Below are positions 37,159-45,904 of a DNA stretch of 64,000 nt, one piece after another. The notes beneath the pieces are model-generated. The model worked only from the letters and a program-made list of their open reading frames with translations, was not told the origin of the DNA and did no database searches. The DNA comes from Mycobacterium sp. AZCC_0083 (GTDB lineage Bacteria; Actinomycetota; Actinomycetes; Mycobacteriales; Mycobacteriaceae): the NCBI RefSeq assembly GCF_014202335.1, contig NZ_JACHGP010000001.1, positions 419,804 through 483,803 on the forward strand, read 5' to 3'. A program made the position numbers and the translations under genes. Within the stretch, counting starts at the first letter, position 1. Each line of letters starts with the position of its first letter.

Positions 37159-38283
37159 TCACGATGCCACCTGGACCTTCGCGCCCGCCCCTGCCACCGT
37201 CTCGTAGACCCGCAGGATCTGTCGGGCCACCACCGACCAGTCGTAACGGCGCACTGCCTTCGCCGCGCCCTCGACGTAACGCTCGCGGACCGCGTCGTCG
37301 GACAGCAATTCGATCAACCCCGAAGCCAGCGCCGCCGAATCGTCGACGGGCACCAACAGGCCCGCGGCACCGTCCTCGAGCACTCGGCGGAACGCGTCGA
37401 GGTCGCTGGCCACCACGGCGGTGCCCGCGGCCATCGCCTCGACCAGCACGATGCCGAAGCTCTCGCCGCCGGTGTTCGGCGCGCAGTACACGTCGGCGCT
37501 GCGCATCGCGGATGCCTTCGCGGCGTCGTCGACAAGCCCGAGGAAGCGCAGGTGCCCGGCCAGCGCGCCTGCTTCCTCCGTCAGCTCCTCCTCGTCGCCG
37601 CGCCCGACGACGAGCACCTCGACGTCGGGCAGCGCGTCGACCAGTGCGGGCAGCGCACCGAGCAGAACCGACATGCCCTTGCGTGGTTCGTCGAAGCGAC
37701 CAAGGAACAGCACGGTCTTGCCGGGTCGCGGGTACCCGTCGAGCTTCGGCGCCGTCTCGAACGAGGCGACGTCCACGCCGTTGGGAATCTCGACGGCGTC
37801 GGACCCCAGTGCCTCCATCTGCCAGCGCCTGGCCAGATCCGATACCGCGATGCGGCCGACGATCTTCTCGTGCCAGGGACGCAGAATGCCCTGAAAGACG
37901 CTGAGGGTCAACGACTTCGTGGTCGACGTGTGGAACGTCGCGACGATCGGCCCCTCGGCGATCATCAACGCAAGCATCGACAGGCTTGGTGCGTTTGGCT
38001 CGTGCAGGTGCAGCACGTCGAAGTCACCGTCGACGAGCCACTTCTTCACCGTGCGGTGGGCGGCAGGGCCGAACCGCAGCCGTGCGACCGACCCGTTGTA
38101 CGGAATCGGGAGGGCCTTCCCTCCGGAGACGACGTAATCGGGCAGCGAGGCGTCCGGCGACGATGGGGCGAGCACGCTGACCACGTGTCCGTAGCCGACC
38201 ATCACCTCGGCCAGCTGCAGCACGTGCGCCTGAACGCCGCCGGGTACGTCGAACGAGTACGGGCAGACCATCCCGATGCGCAT
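37159..38283 (-). CDS. pimA: Phosphatidyl-myo-inositol mannosyltransferase PimA
   Basis: A 374-residue GT4 glycosyltransferase adding the first mannose from GDP-mannose to phosphatidylinositol at the cytoplasmic face of the membrane. Seen: MRIGMVCPYSFDVPGGVQAH with the Gly-rich loop, FHTSTTKSLTLSVFQ, LGRFDEPRKGMSVLLGAL, and the EX7E-type motif ESFGIVLVEAMAAGTAVV. Its start overlaps the patA stop (TGATG). Part of the pgsA-patA-pimA block for phosphatidylinositol mannoside synthesis. Confidence 0.95.
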   Translation of the reverse strand: MRIGMVCPYSFDVPGGVQAHVLQLAEVMVGYGHVVSVLAPSSPDASLPDYVVSGGKALPIPYNGSVARLRFGPAAHRTVKKWLVDGDFDVLHLHEPNAPSLSMLALMIAEGPIVATFHTSTTKSLTLSVFQGILRPWHEKIVGRIAVSDLARRWQMEALGSDAVEIPNGVDVASFETAPKLDGYPRPGKTVLFLGRFDEPRKGMSVLLGALPALVDALPDVEVLVVGRGDEEELTEEAGALAGHLRFLGLVDDAAKASAMRSADVYCAPNTGGESFGIVLVEAMAAGTAVVASDLDAFRRVLEDGAAGLLVPVDDSAALASGLIELLSDDAVRERYVEGAAKAVRRYDWSVVARQILRVYETVAGAGAKVQVAS

Positions 38284-39239
38284 CAGGACGCCTCACCGGC
38301 CAAGCGCGCCCGGCGTTCGTCCGACAGGTCGGCAATCCACTGCGGCTGCAGCATGTGCCAGTCGGCGGGATGGGCGGCGATGTCGATGGCGAACTGGTCG
38401 GCCAGCGCCTGCGTGACCACGTTGACGTCACCCGACGAGAGGTCCAACGGCGGATGGACGGTGGTCACCGTCACGTCGGGCTTGAACCAGGGGTGCGTGG
38501 GAAGCAGCGCGGCACCCGTCGCCAGCGCCAACTTGGCCGGCCCGGCGGGCAGTCGGGTGGGCTCACCGAAGAAGTCGACCTGCACACCCGACCGGGTCAG
38601 GTCGCGATCCGACATCAGGCAGACCAGCCCGTTGCTCCGGAGTCGCTCGGCCAGGATCTCGAACGGCGGCCGTTCCCCTCCGGTCAGCGGAAGCACCTCG
38701 AACCCCAGGCTCTCGCGGTAGTCGAGGAACCGCTTGTACAACGATTCGGGCTTGAGCCGTTCGGCGACGGTGGCGAAGTTGCCGTAGATGTTGGTGAGCC
38801 ACACCCCTGACATGTCCCAGTTGCCACTGTGCGGAAGCGCCAAAATCGCACCGCGGCCGGCTTCCAGTGCGGCGACGACGTTCTCGCCGCCCTGCACGGC
38901 ATCGTTCAGTCGGCGCGCCAACACCTGGTGATCCATCGAAGGCAACCGGAAGGCCTCCCGCCAGTACCGGGCGTAGGAGGCCAACGAAGCGCGAATCAGG
39001 CTGCCAGGCACCTCGGCGGGCGGCACCCCGATCACCCGGGCCAGGTTCTTGCGCAGTTGTTCGGGGCCGCCGCCGCGGGATGCGTACCACGCACCGGCGT
39101 CGAAGGCATTGCGGGCGGCGAACTCCGGCATGGCGCGCACCACTCGCCAGCCCGCGCCGTAGCCCAGATCGGCGAGCTGACCGCTCAGCGGAATCGTGAG
39201 CCCGCGCACACTCGGCAGTCCCGCCGACGGCGTGCTCAC
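38283..39239 (-). CDS. patA: Phosphatidylinositol mannoside acyltransferase PatA
   Basis: A 318-residue acyltransferase of the LpxL/HtrB fold, with the catalytic HX4D motif LALPHSGNWDMSG and the downstream LRSNGLVCLMSDRDLTRSG. It acylates the mannose of phosphatidylinositol mannosides using acyl-CoA. Begins with GTG and overlaps the pgsA stop by 4 bp. Matches Rv2611c in position and length. Confidence 0.93.
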   Translation of the reverse strand: MSTPSAGLPSVRGLTIPLSGQLADLGYGAGWRVVRAMPEFAARNAFDAGAWYASRGGGPEQLRKNLARVIGVPPAEVPGSLIRASLASYARYWREAFRLPSMDHQVLARRLNDAVQGGENVVAALEAGRGAILALPHSGNWDMSGVWLTNIYGNFATVAERLKPESLYKRFLDYRESLGFEVLPLTGGERPPFEILAERLRSNGLVCLMSDRDLTRSGVQVDFFGEPTRLPAGPAKLALATGAALLPTHPWFKPDVTVTTVHPPLDLSSGDVNVVTQALADQFAIDIAAHPADWHMLQPQWIADLSDERRARLAGEAS

Positions 39240-39940
39240 TGTGCGCTCGCTTCGCCTTGTGAATCGGCGTCCGGCTGAGCCGAATCAGCCTGCGGCTGCG
39301 GCGAATCCGTCTCCAGCGGCTCCATCGCGCCCGGCGAGGTGCGCACGGCGTGCACCCGCTGACCCAGTGTCACCAGGCTGGTCACCGCCAGCAGCCACAT
39401 CGCGACGTGCACCAACCACGGCACGTGCAGGAACGGAACCCCCGACAGTCCCGCTCCGATCAACACGATGAGCAGCCGCTCGGGCCGTTCGATGATCCCG
39501 CCGCCACCATCGAGCCCGTTGGCCTCGGCGCGGGCCTTGATGTAGGACACCACTTGTGAGGTGACCAGACAGATCATCGTGGCCACCACCAGCGAGGTGC
39601 AGTGCGTGCCGAACGCCGCCCACCACAGCAGGCCGCAGAAGATCGCGCCGTCGGCGATCCGGTCACAGGTGGCGTCCAACACCCCGCCGAACCTGGTGCC
39701 GAAACCACGTTCGCGCGCCATCGCCCCGTCGAGCATGTCGGCAAGGACGAAGACGGCCACCGAGAATGCGCCCCACCAGAGTTGCCCGATCGGGAACAGC
39801 GTCAGCGCCGAGATCACCGTTCCCGCAGTGCCGATGATGGTGATGCTGTCCGGGGTGAGCCCGGTACGCAGCGCGGCTCTCGCCACCGGTCTGCTGAGCT
39901 TCGCGTAGGCGGCCCTGGTGAGAAGGTAGTAGTCGCTCAC
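39236..39940 (-). CDS. pgsA: Phosphatidylinositol-phosphate synthase (CDP-alcohol phosphatidyltransferase)
   Basis: A 234-residue membrane enzyme with six helices and the family signature DMLDGAMARERGFGTRFGG followed by VLDATCDRIAD, i.e. the D-G-x2-A-R-x8-G-x3-D-x3-D pattern. It links CDP-diacylglycerol to inositol 1-phosphate, the first step toward phosphatidylinositol in mycobacteria. The GTG at 39940 ([15 protein letters not shown]) is chosen; a much longer open frame upstream lies over the HIT gene and is a shadow. The C terminus is hydrophilic and Asp/Gln-rich. Confidence 0.93.
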   Translation of the reverse strand: MSDYYLLTRAAYAKLSRPVARAALRTGLTPDSITIIGTAGTVISALTLFPIGQLWWGAFSVAVFVLADMLDGAMARERGFGTRFGGVLDATCDRIADGAIFCGLLWWAAFGTHCTSLVVATMICLVTSQVVSYIKARAEANGLDGGGGIIERPERLLIVLIGAGLSGVPFLHVPWLVHVAMWLLAVTSLVTLGQRVHAVRTSPGAMEPLETDSPQPQADSAQPDADSQGEASAQ

Positions 39941-40491
39941 GGCAGGCTCGCCCACGCGGTGGCCAGCAACTCGCGGGTGTCGCGGAGCAACTGCGGAATG
40001 ATCTTGGAACCACCGATGATAGTGATGAAGTTCGCGTCGCCGCCCCAGCGCGGCACGACGTGCATGTGAAGATGCTCGGCCAACGAACCACCGGCGGCCG
40101 TTCCGAGGTTGAGCCCGACGTTGAAGCCGTGCGGCCGGGACACACTCTTCATCACGCGAATCGACTTCTGCGTGAAGGCCATCAGCTCGGCGCTCTCCGC
40201 GACGGTGAGGTCCTCGAGCTCGGCCACCCTGCGGTAGGGCACCACCATCAGGTGCCCGGGGTTGTACGGGTAGAGGTTCAGCACCGCGTAGACGAGCTCG
40301 CCGCGCGCGACCACCAGTCCGTCCTCGTCCGTCATGTTGGGGATGTCGGTGAACGGTTCGGACGACTTCGCCGATCCGGTCTTGATCGCATCGGCGATGT
40401 AGTTCATCCGGTGCGGCGTCCACAGCCGTTGCAGGTGGTCGGGCTCGCCGACGCCGTGATCGACGATCTCGTGGCCGTCGTTCGATGTCAC
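39937..40491 (-). CDS. HIT-domain protein (Ap4A phosphorylase type)
   Basis: A 184-residue histidine-triad protein with the HxHxH motif [14 protein letters not shown] and the earlier [16 protein letters not shown]. It resembles Rv2613c, which is described as a diadenosine tetraphosphate phosphorylase. GTG start overlaps the thrS stop by 4 bp and its stop overlaps pgsA by 4 bp, so the block is translationally coupled. Confidence 0.93.
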   Translation of the reverse strand: MTSNDGHEIVDHGVGEPDHLQRLWTPHRMNYIADAIKTGSAKSSEPFTDIPNMTDEDGLVVARGELVYAVLNLYPYNPGHLMVVPYRRVAELEDLTVAESAELMAFTQKSIRVMKSVSRPHGFNVGLNLGTAAGGSLAEHLHMHVVPRWGGDANFITIIGGSKIIPQLLRDTRELLATAWASLP

Positions 40492-42539
40492 GTCGCGCCG
40501 ACCTCGAGCAGTTCGGCAGTGGGAGCAGCGTTCTCACGCCGGGCGATCCAGTCCGCGATGGTCTCGACGGCCACGTCGCGAGGTACGCCGTTGACCTGGG
40601 TGCGGTCGCCGAACCGGAAGCTGACCGCGCCGGCCTCCACGTCGCGGTCACCCGCGAGCAGCATGAACGGCACCTTCTGGTTGGTCTGGTTGACGATCTT
40701 CTTCGCCATCCGATCGTCACTGGTGTCGACCTCGACGCGTATCCCCCGCGCCTTCAGTTGCGCGGCAACGCCTTCCAGGTACTCGACATGTCCGTCCGCG
40801 ACCGGGATGCCCACTACCTGGACCGGCGCCAGCCAGGCGGGGAAGGCGCCCGCGTAGTGCTCGGTGAGGATGCCGAAGAACCGTTCGATCGAGCCGAACA
40901 GCGCGCGGTGGATCATCACGGGCCGCTGACGGCTGCCGTCGGCCGCGGTGTACTCGAGGTCGAACCGGTCGGGAAAGTTGAAGTCCAGCTGGATGGTCGA
41001 CATCTGCCAACTGCGGCCGAGCGCATCGCGCGCCTGGACCGAGATCTTCGGTCCGTAGAACGCGGCGCCGCCCGGGTCGGGCACTAGTTCCAGGCCGGAC
41101 GCTTCGGCGACCTCGGCGAGGGTGTTGGTGGCCTCTTCCCAGATCTCGTCGGAGCCGACGAACTTCTTCGGGTCCTTGGTCGACAGTTCCAGGTAGAAGT
41201 CATCGAGTCCGTAGTCGCCGAGCAGGCCGATGACGAACTTCAGTAGTGAGGTGAGTTCGTCGCGCATCTGATCACGGGTGCAGAAGATGTGCGCGTCGTC
41301 CATGGTGAGCCCGCGTACCCGGGTCAATCCGTGTACCACACCGGACTTCTCGTAGCGGTACACCGCACCGAACTCGAAGGCACGCAACGGAAGTTCGCGA
41401 TAGGACCGCCCGCGGGCCCGGAAGATCAGGCAGTGCATCGGGCAGTTCATCGGCTTGAGGTAGTAGTCCTGACCCGGTTTGCGCACCGTGCCGTCCGCGT
41501 TGAATTCGGCGTCGATGTGCATCGGCGGGAACATCCCGTCGGCGTACCAATCCAGGTGCCCGGAGGTGTGGAACAGCTGCGCCTTGGTGATGTGCGGGGT
41601 GTTGACGAACTCGTAGCCGGCCTCGATGTGCTTTCGGCGCGAGTAGTCCTCGAGCTCCCGCCGGATGATGCCGCCCTTGGGGTGGAAAACCGGCAGACCA
41701 GAACCGATCTCGTCGGGGAAGCTGAACAGGTCGAGTTCAGTGCCCAGCTTGCGGTGGTCGCGCCGCTGCGCCTCCTCGATCAGCTCGAGGTGGCGGTCGA
41801 GCGCTTCCTGCGACTCCCATGCGGTGCCGTAGATGCGCTGCAGGCTGGCGTTGTCCTGATCGCCCCGCCAGTACGCGGCCGAACTGCGGGTCAGCTTGAA
41901 CGCCGGGATGTACTTGGTGGTCGGGATGTGCGGACCACGGCACAGATCGCCCCAAACCCGCTCGCGGGTGCGGGGATTGAGGTTGTCGTAGGCGGTCAGC
42001 TCGGCGCCGCCGACCTCCATCACGTCGGGGTCGCCGGACTTGTCGTCGATCAACTCCAGCTTGAACGGCTCGTTGGCCAATTCCTCGCGGGCCTGGTCCT
42101 TCGACTCGTAGACGCGCCTGTCGAACAGCTGTCCTTCCTTGACGATCTGGCGCATGCGCTTCTCGAGCGCCTCGAGGTCGTCTGGCGTGAATGCCCGCGG
42201 CACGTCGAAGTCGTAGTAGAAGCCGTCGGTGATCGGCGGACCGATGCCGAGCTTCGCCTCGGGGAACATGCCCTGTACGGCCTGCGCGAGTACGTGCGCG
42301 GTCGAGTGCCGGATGACGCTGCGGCCGTCGTCGGTGTCGGCGGCGACGGGCGTCACCTCGGCGTCGGCGTCGGGTACCCAGGACAGGTCATGCAGCAGGC
42401 CTTCGGCGTCGCGCACGACGACGATGGCGTCCGGCGCCCCCCTTGTCGGCAGCTCCGCAGCACGAACCGCCGCCCCTGCGGTCGTCCCGGCAGCGACCCG
42501 GATCGGGCCTGCGAGGACGGGGCTGGCGGCGGGATTCAT
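40488..42539 (-). CDS. thrS: Threonine--tRNA ligase
   Basis: A 683-residue class II synthetase. In order: an N-terminal TGS-like domain, the editing domain ([15 protein letters not shown] and the later C/H-containing [12 protein letters not shown]), the catalytic domain with Zn-site residues in [19 protein letters not shown] and motif 3 around [17 protein letters not shown], then the anticodon-binding domain ([16 protein letters not shown]). ATG at 42539 follows AGGAG. No T-box leader is seen in the 70-bp upstream gap. First gene of the thrS-HIT-pgsA-patA-pimA run. Confidence 0.97.
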   Translation of the reverse strand: MNPAASPVLAGPIRVAAGTTAGAAVRAAELPTRGAPDAIVVVRDAEGLLHDLSWVPDADAEVTPVAADTDDGRSVIRHSTAHVLAQAVQGMFPEAKLGIGPPITDGFYYDFDVPRAFTPDDLEALEKRMRQIVKEGQLFDRRVYESKDQAREELANEPFKLELIDDKSGDPDVMEVGGAELTAYDNLNPRTRERVWGDLCRGPHIPTTKYIPAFKLTRSSAAYWRGDQDNASLQRIYGTAWESQEALDRHLELIEEAQRRDHRKLGTELDLFSFPDEIGSGLPVFHPKGGIIRRELEDYSRRKHIEAGYEFVNTPHITKAQLFHTSGHLDWYADGMFPPMHIDAEFNADGTVRKPGQDYYLKPMNCPMHCLIFRARGRSYRELPLRAFEFGAVYRYEKSGVVHGLTRVRGLTMDDAHIFCTRDQMRDELTSLLKFVIGLLGDYGLDDFYLELSTKDPKKFVGSDEIWEEATNTLAEVAEASGLELVPDPGGAAFYGPKISVQARDALGRSWQMSTIQLDFNFPDRFDLEYTAADGSRQRPVMIHRALFGSIERFFGILTEHYAGAFPAWLAPVQVVGIPVADGHVEYLEGVAAQLKARGIRVEVDTSDDRMAKKIVNQTNQKVPFMLLAGDRDVEAGAVSFRFGDRTQVNGVPRDVAVETIADWIARRENAAPTAELLEVGAT

Positions 42540-42609
42540 CGGTGGATCTCCTCGGTGCGGGTATGCGGGGGTTATCTGACCGCGACCATGCTATCGGGGA
42601 GCGTGCTGA

Positions 42610-43059
42610 CTACCCCAGACCGATGGGGCTCTTCAGCCAGGACTGCTCGAAGCCCAACAATCCCGCGGCCCAGGCGAGCGCGCCGAACAGCCACAGCGTC
42701 GCCACCACCACCGCGGCGGTGAACAGCACGCCCAGTGCCTGGACCCACAGCCCTTGGCGCTTGAACCAGGCCATCACCTGGTCGTAACGCTCGCGGGTGA
42801 ACTTGAGCAGCCGGCGTGCCCACTCGAATTCGGTGGCCAGGATCGCCAGGCCGACGAAGACGATCGCCCAGCCGGGACCCGGGTACGGGATCGCGAGGAT
42901 TCCGACGCCGAGCACGGCAAGGCCGGTCACGCCGACGACGATGCGATAGGTGAAGTCGGCGGCCCTGCGCTCACGCAACGTGTCGCGCCACCTCGCCCAG
43001 CGCCGGGTAGGGCTAGTCCCCTTCTCGGGTCGCTCCGCTCCTGCCCTCCGAATGCTCAT
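42610..43059 (-). CDS. TIGR02611-type membrane protein
   Basis: A 149-residue protein with a basic N-terminal region, two closely spaced hydrophobic segments (TYRIVVGVTGLAVLGVGILAIP and GWAIVFVGLAILATEF) and a further one near the C terminus (VLFTAAVVVATLWLFGALAWAA). The PYPGPGWAIVFVGLAILATEFEW core identifies the actinobacterial TIGR02611 group. Function unknown. ATG overlaps the thioesterase stop by 4 bp. Confidence 0.83.
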   Translation of the reverse strand: MSIRRAGAERPEKGTSPTRRWARWRDTLRERRAADFTYRIVVGVTGLAVLGVGILAIPYPGPGWAIVFVGLAILATEFEWARRLLKFTRERYDQVMAWFKRQGLWVQALGVLFTAAVVVATLWLFGALAWAAGLLGFEQSWLKSPIGLG

Positions 43060-43682
43060 GGCTGCCCCGGCTTCAGTTTCACGAACAGTGCCTCGGCCTC
43101 GCACAGCACGGCGTCGCCGTCGAGCAGTCGCCCCGACACGAAGATCTTGCGGCCCTCCGTCCCGTCGATGGTCGCGTCGATGCCCAGTTCCCGTTCGACC
43201 GGGACGATCTGGCGGTAGTTCACGTGTAGGTAGGCCGTGCGCTGGTAGAAGCTTGCGCCGAGTTTGACGGCGGTGAAGCCGAGCAGTGAGTCGAACAGCA
43301 GGGCCAGCGCGCCGCCGTGTACTGCGCCGTTGCGACCGAGGTGATAGCGCCGGAACCGAGCGGTGCCACCGATCCGGCCGTCCTCGGTCACGGCCAGGTC
43401 GACCGGCACCTGCAGAATGTTGCCCCTGTTGGGCAGGTCCATCCGCCGCCCCGACGGGGAATGCCATTCGTCGGCGTCGTAGGGCGCCAGCTGGCGATTC
43501 AGTTCGTCGAGCACGTCGGCTGCCCTGGCGATGACGTCGTCGGGTGCGTCGGCCGAGCGGGCGTGGTCCTGGAGCGCGCGAACGGCCTCGACGAATCGCC
43601 CGTAGTCGGGCCCGCCGCGGTTGGTGGGATCCGGCGGGTTGAATCCGCCGCCGGGGTGCGCCTCTGTCGGTTCGGTAACCAC
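43056..43682 (-). CDS. Hotdog-fold (PaaI-like) thioesterase
   Basis: A 208-residue protein whose C-terminal two thirds is a hotdog domain: GRNGAVHGGALALLFDSLLG is the conserved helix and catalytic region, followed by RTAYLHVNYRQIVPVERE. It probably hydrolyses acyl-CoA. The N-terminal part (helical, RFVEAVRALQDHARSADAP) is typical of mycobacterial members. GTG start at 43682; translationally coupled to the next gene. Confidence 0.85.
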   Translation of the reverse strand: MVTEPTEAHPGGGFNPPDPTNRGGPDYGRFVEAVRALQDHARSADAPDDVIARAADVLDELNRQLAPYDADEWHSPSGRRMDLPNRGNILQVPVDLAVTEDGRIGGTARFRRYHLGRNGAVHGGALALLFDSLLGFTAVKLGASFYQRTAYLHVNYRQIVPVERELGIDATIDGTEGRKIFVSGRLLDGDAVLCEAEALFVKLKPGQP

Positions 43683-43706
43683 ACGGTCACCGTATTGCCG
43701 ACGTCC

Positions 43707-44577
43707 TCAGCTTGCCGAGCCGGCACTGCTCAATGTGTCGAACTCCGCATCGGACAGCTCGATTCCTGCGGCCGCGACGTTCTCCTCGAGGTGCGCCACC
43801 TTCGACGTGCCTGGGATCGGCAGCATCACCGGCGAACGCTTGAGCAGCCAGGCCAGCGCCAGCTGCGACGGGCTGGAGTGGTGGTCGGCGGCGATGCGCT
43901 GCAACGGGCCGTCGGAGGCCGACAACGGTCCGCCCGCGAGCGGGAACCACGGAATGAACGCGATGCCCTCCTCGGTGACCTTGTCCAGCAGTGCCTCCGA
44001 CGTACGAACGGTGAGGTTGTACATGTTCTGCACCGAGACGATGGTCGCCGTCTTCTGTGCGACGGCAAGCTGCTCGACGCTGACCTCGGACAGCCCGATG
44101 TGGCGGATCTTGCCCTCCTGCTGCAGCGCGACGAGCTCGCCGATCTGGTCCTCGGCAGGGAACTTGTCGTCGATGCGGTGCAACTGGAACAGGTCGATGC
44201 GTTCCACGCCGAGCCTGCGCAGGCTCATCTCGCACTCCTGACGGAGATACGCCGGGTAGCCCAGCACCGGCCACACATCGGGCCCGGTGCGCAGCAGACC
44301 GGCCTTGGTGGCGATGACGACGTCGGTGTAGGGGTGCAGCGCCTCGCGGATCAGCTCCTCGGAGACGTTACGGGCCGTAGGAGTTGGCGGTGTCGATGAA
44401 GTTGACGCCGAGTTCGACGGCACGGCGCAGCACGCGGATGCACTCGTCGCGGTCGGCGGGCGGCCCCCACACCCCCTTGCCGGTCAATCGCATGGCGCCG
44501 AAGCCCAGCCGGTTGACGGTCAGGTCCCCGCCGATGTCGAAGGTTCCCGATTCCCCGGCCACGGATTGGTTGCTCAC
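43707..44577 (-). pseudogene. Aldo/keto reductase gene with single-base insertion
   Basis: Two frames encode one aldo/keto reductase. From GTG at 44577: [17 protein letters not shown] to [11 protein letters not shown], then TAA. The next frame continues with VSEELIREALHPYTDVVIATK and the rest of the barrel (LFQLHRIDDKFPAEDQIGE, SQLALAWLLKRSPVMLPIPGTS) to 43707. Relatives read SYGPYVSEELIREAL, so one extra base in the run at 44368-44370 (CGTAACG for CGTACG) breaks the frame right after the catalytic Tyr region. Everything else is intact, so this is either very recent inactivation or a sequencing error. Confidence 0.8.
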
Positions 44578-44614
44578 GTGTACGACCGTACGCCCGTGAT
44601 GACAGGCTGATCCT

Positions 44615-45112
44615 GTGAAGCTGAACGAGCTGGCGGCGCTGCCCCTGACCTACACCGAGGTCGGTGCGACGGCGGGCCCGCTCCCTCCGGATTACGGCCA
44701 CTTGCAGGCCACCGCTGTGATCGGGCATGGCAGGCAGCGCTTCGAGGAGGCTGCCGCCGCGGTGATGCGGTGGGGCATGTTGCGTGGCGCCGGAGTGCGG
44801 GTCGAGGCGACGACGGAGGTCGCCGCGGTGGGATCGGAGGTCCTCGTCGGCCTTGGCCCGCTGCGGGCACCATGCCGGGTGGTCTACGTCGTCGACGAAC
44901 CCGACCGGCGCGGGTTCGCCTACGGCACCTTGCCCGGCCACCCGGAGACCGGCGAGGAACTGTTCGCCGTCCGCTACGACCCCGCAAGTGAAGCGGTGTA
45001 CGCCGAGGTGACCGCGTTCTCCAGACACGGAACGTGGTGGAGTCGCCTGGCAGGCCCCGTCACCTCACTGGCTCAGCGCGTGATCAGCAAGCGGTATCTG
45101 CGGGCCGTGTAG
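44615..45112 (+). CDS. DUF1990 protein
   Basis: A 165-residue DUF1990 protein (starts [19 protein letters not shown]; core [19 protein letters not shown] and [17 protein letters not shown]). The fold is thought to be beta-rich and lipid- or ligand-binding; function unknown. GTG start at 44615, only 37 bp from the divergent aldo/keto reductase start, so the two share a very short promoter region. Confidence 0.85.
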   Translation: MKLNELAALPLTYTEVGATAGPLPPDYGHLQATAVIGHGRQRFEEAAAAVMRWGMLRGAGVRVEATTEVAAVGSEVLVGLGPLRAPCRVVYVVDEPDRRGFAYGTLPGHPETGEELFAVRYDPASEAVYAEVTAFSRHGTWWSRLAGPVTSLAQRVISKRYLRAV

Positions 45113-45121
45113 CTCCCGGTA

Positions 45122-45134
45122 CCCGCCGCGCGGG
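45122..45134. terminator. GC-rich hairpin between convergent genes
   Basis: CCCGC (45122-45126), CGC loop, GCGGG (45130-45134) between the ends of the DUF1990 and TetR genes. Short, and without a T-run, so only a weak candidate for a bidirectional terminator. Confidence 0.3.
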
Positions 45135-45154
45135 CAGCAGGAGCGCCGCTCGCG

Positions 45155-45736
45155 TCACGACTTGGTGGGCAAGCCGTGTTCGAGTAGGTCGAAGATGGCG
45201 TCGAGAGCACCGGGATCGGGGTTGTCGCCGATGAACTGCGGGATCTCCAGTACGTAGCGGGCGGCGGCGCGCGCGGCGATGTCGTCCTGGCCACGATCGA
45301 TCTCGTCGGCGATTGCGGCCGCCAGATCGTCCTCGCAGCGGATCCAGAGTTTGCGCTGGTACTCGCGCAGCGCTGGCGTGCTGGTGATCAGTTCGACCAT
45401 GCGGCGGAATTCAGGGGTCGGGTCCGCTTCGAAAGGGCCACGGCCAGACATGAATTCGCGCAGGGCGGCCATCACCGACTGCCCGGCGGCTCGCTCGCGA
45501 ACCGCGGCCAGCAGACCCTCCCTGCGCTCGACGCCGTCGTCGAACATCAGCGCCTCCTTGCCGTCGGGGACGTGCTTGAACAGCGTCGGCACGGAGACGT
45601 CGACCGCGTCGGCGATCTCCTTGACGCTGACCTGGTCGTAGCCGCGTTCGAGGAACAGTCGACGCGCCGCATCGGCGATCGCCTGACGCGTTTGGGCGTT
45701 CTTGCGTTCGCGGCGCCCCATCGTCGGCGTGGTCAT
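45155..45736 (-). CDS. TetR-family transcriptional regulator
   Basis: A 193-residue TetR protein: HTH region TRQAIADAARRLFLERGYDQ and VSVPTLFKHVPDGKEALMF, then a helical ligand domain. Divergent from the flavin monooxygenase-SnoaL gene; a palindrome lies 17 bp before its start. Probably represses that gene. The acceptable alternative start is the internal ATG in MGRRERKNAQ. Confidence 0.9.
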   Translation of the reverse strand: MTTPTMGRRERKNAQTRQAIADAARRLFLERGYDQVSVKEIADAVDVSVPTLFKHVPDGKEALMFDDGVERREGLLAAVRERAAGQSVMAALREFMSGRGPFEADPTPEFRRMVELITSTPALREYQRKLWIRCEDDLAAAIADEIDRGQDDIAARAAARYVLEIPQFIGDNPDPGALDAIFDLLEHGLPTKS

Positions 45737-45753
45737 TCGGCCATCTTAACAGA

Positions 45754-45776
45754 GTCACTAAATATCTTTAGTCACT
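45754..45776. promoter_or_regulatory. Candidate TetR operator
   Basis: GTCACTAAATATCTTTAGTCACT: inverted arms ACTAAA (45757-45762) and TTTAGT (45767-45772), with GTCACT repeated at both ends. Strongly AT-rich in a GC-rich genome, in the divergent gap between the TetR gene and the monooxygenase gene, close to the TetR start. Confidence 0.6.
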
Positions 45777-45904
45777 TGTCTTTTTTATCGAGTTGTGTTT
45801 TCCTGGTTCGAAGCGGTGCCACACGGGGTGGCGCTCAGGTGGGTTCCGCCGCTGGATGCTTCGGTGGGCTCCGCCCACGTGGCGATGGAAGGGGGCTAAT
45901 CACC

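Noticed and set aside
39940..40720. 5' extension of the pgsA frame to 494 codons
   Set aside because: The added part lies over the HIT gene and the end of thrS in another frame and lacks domain support; the GTG at 39940 fits the family start.
42540..42609. Possible T-box or leader regulating thrS
   Set aside because: The upstream gap is only about 70 bp, with a normal AGGAG site and no visible T-box sequence or terminator.
43015..43055. Sequence resembling the CTTCGCTCC...-type mycobacterial intergenic repeat seen near 37120
   Set aside because: It lies inside the 5' part of the TIGR02611-type gene and has no hairpin; similarity is short and may be chance in GC-rich codons.
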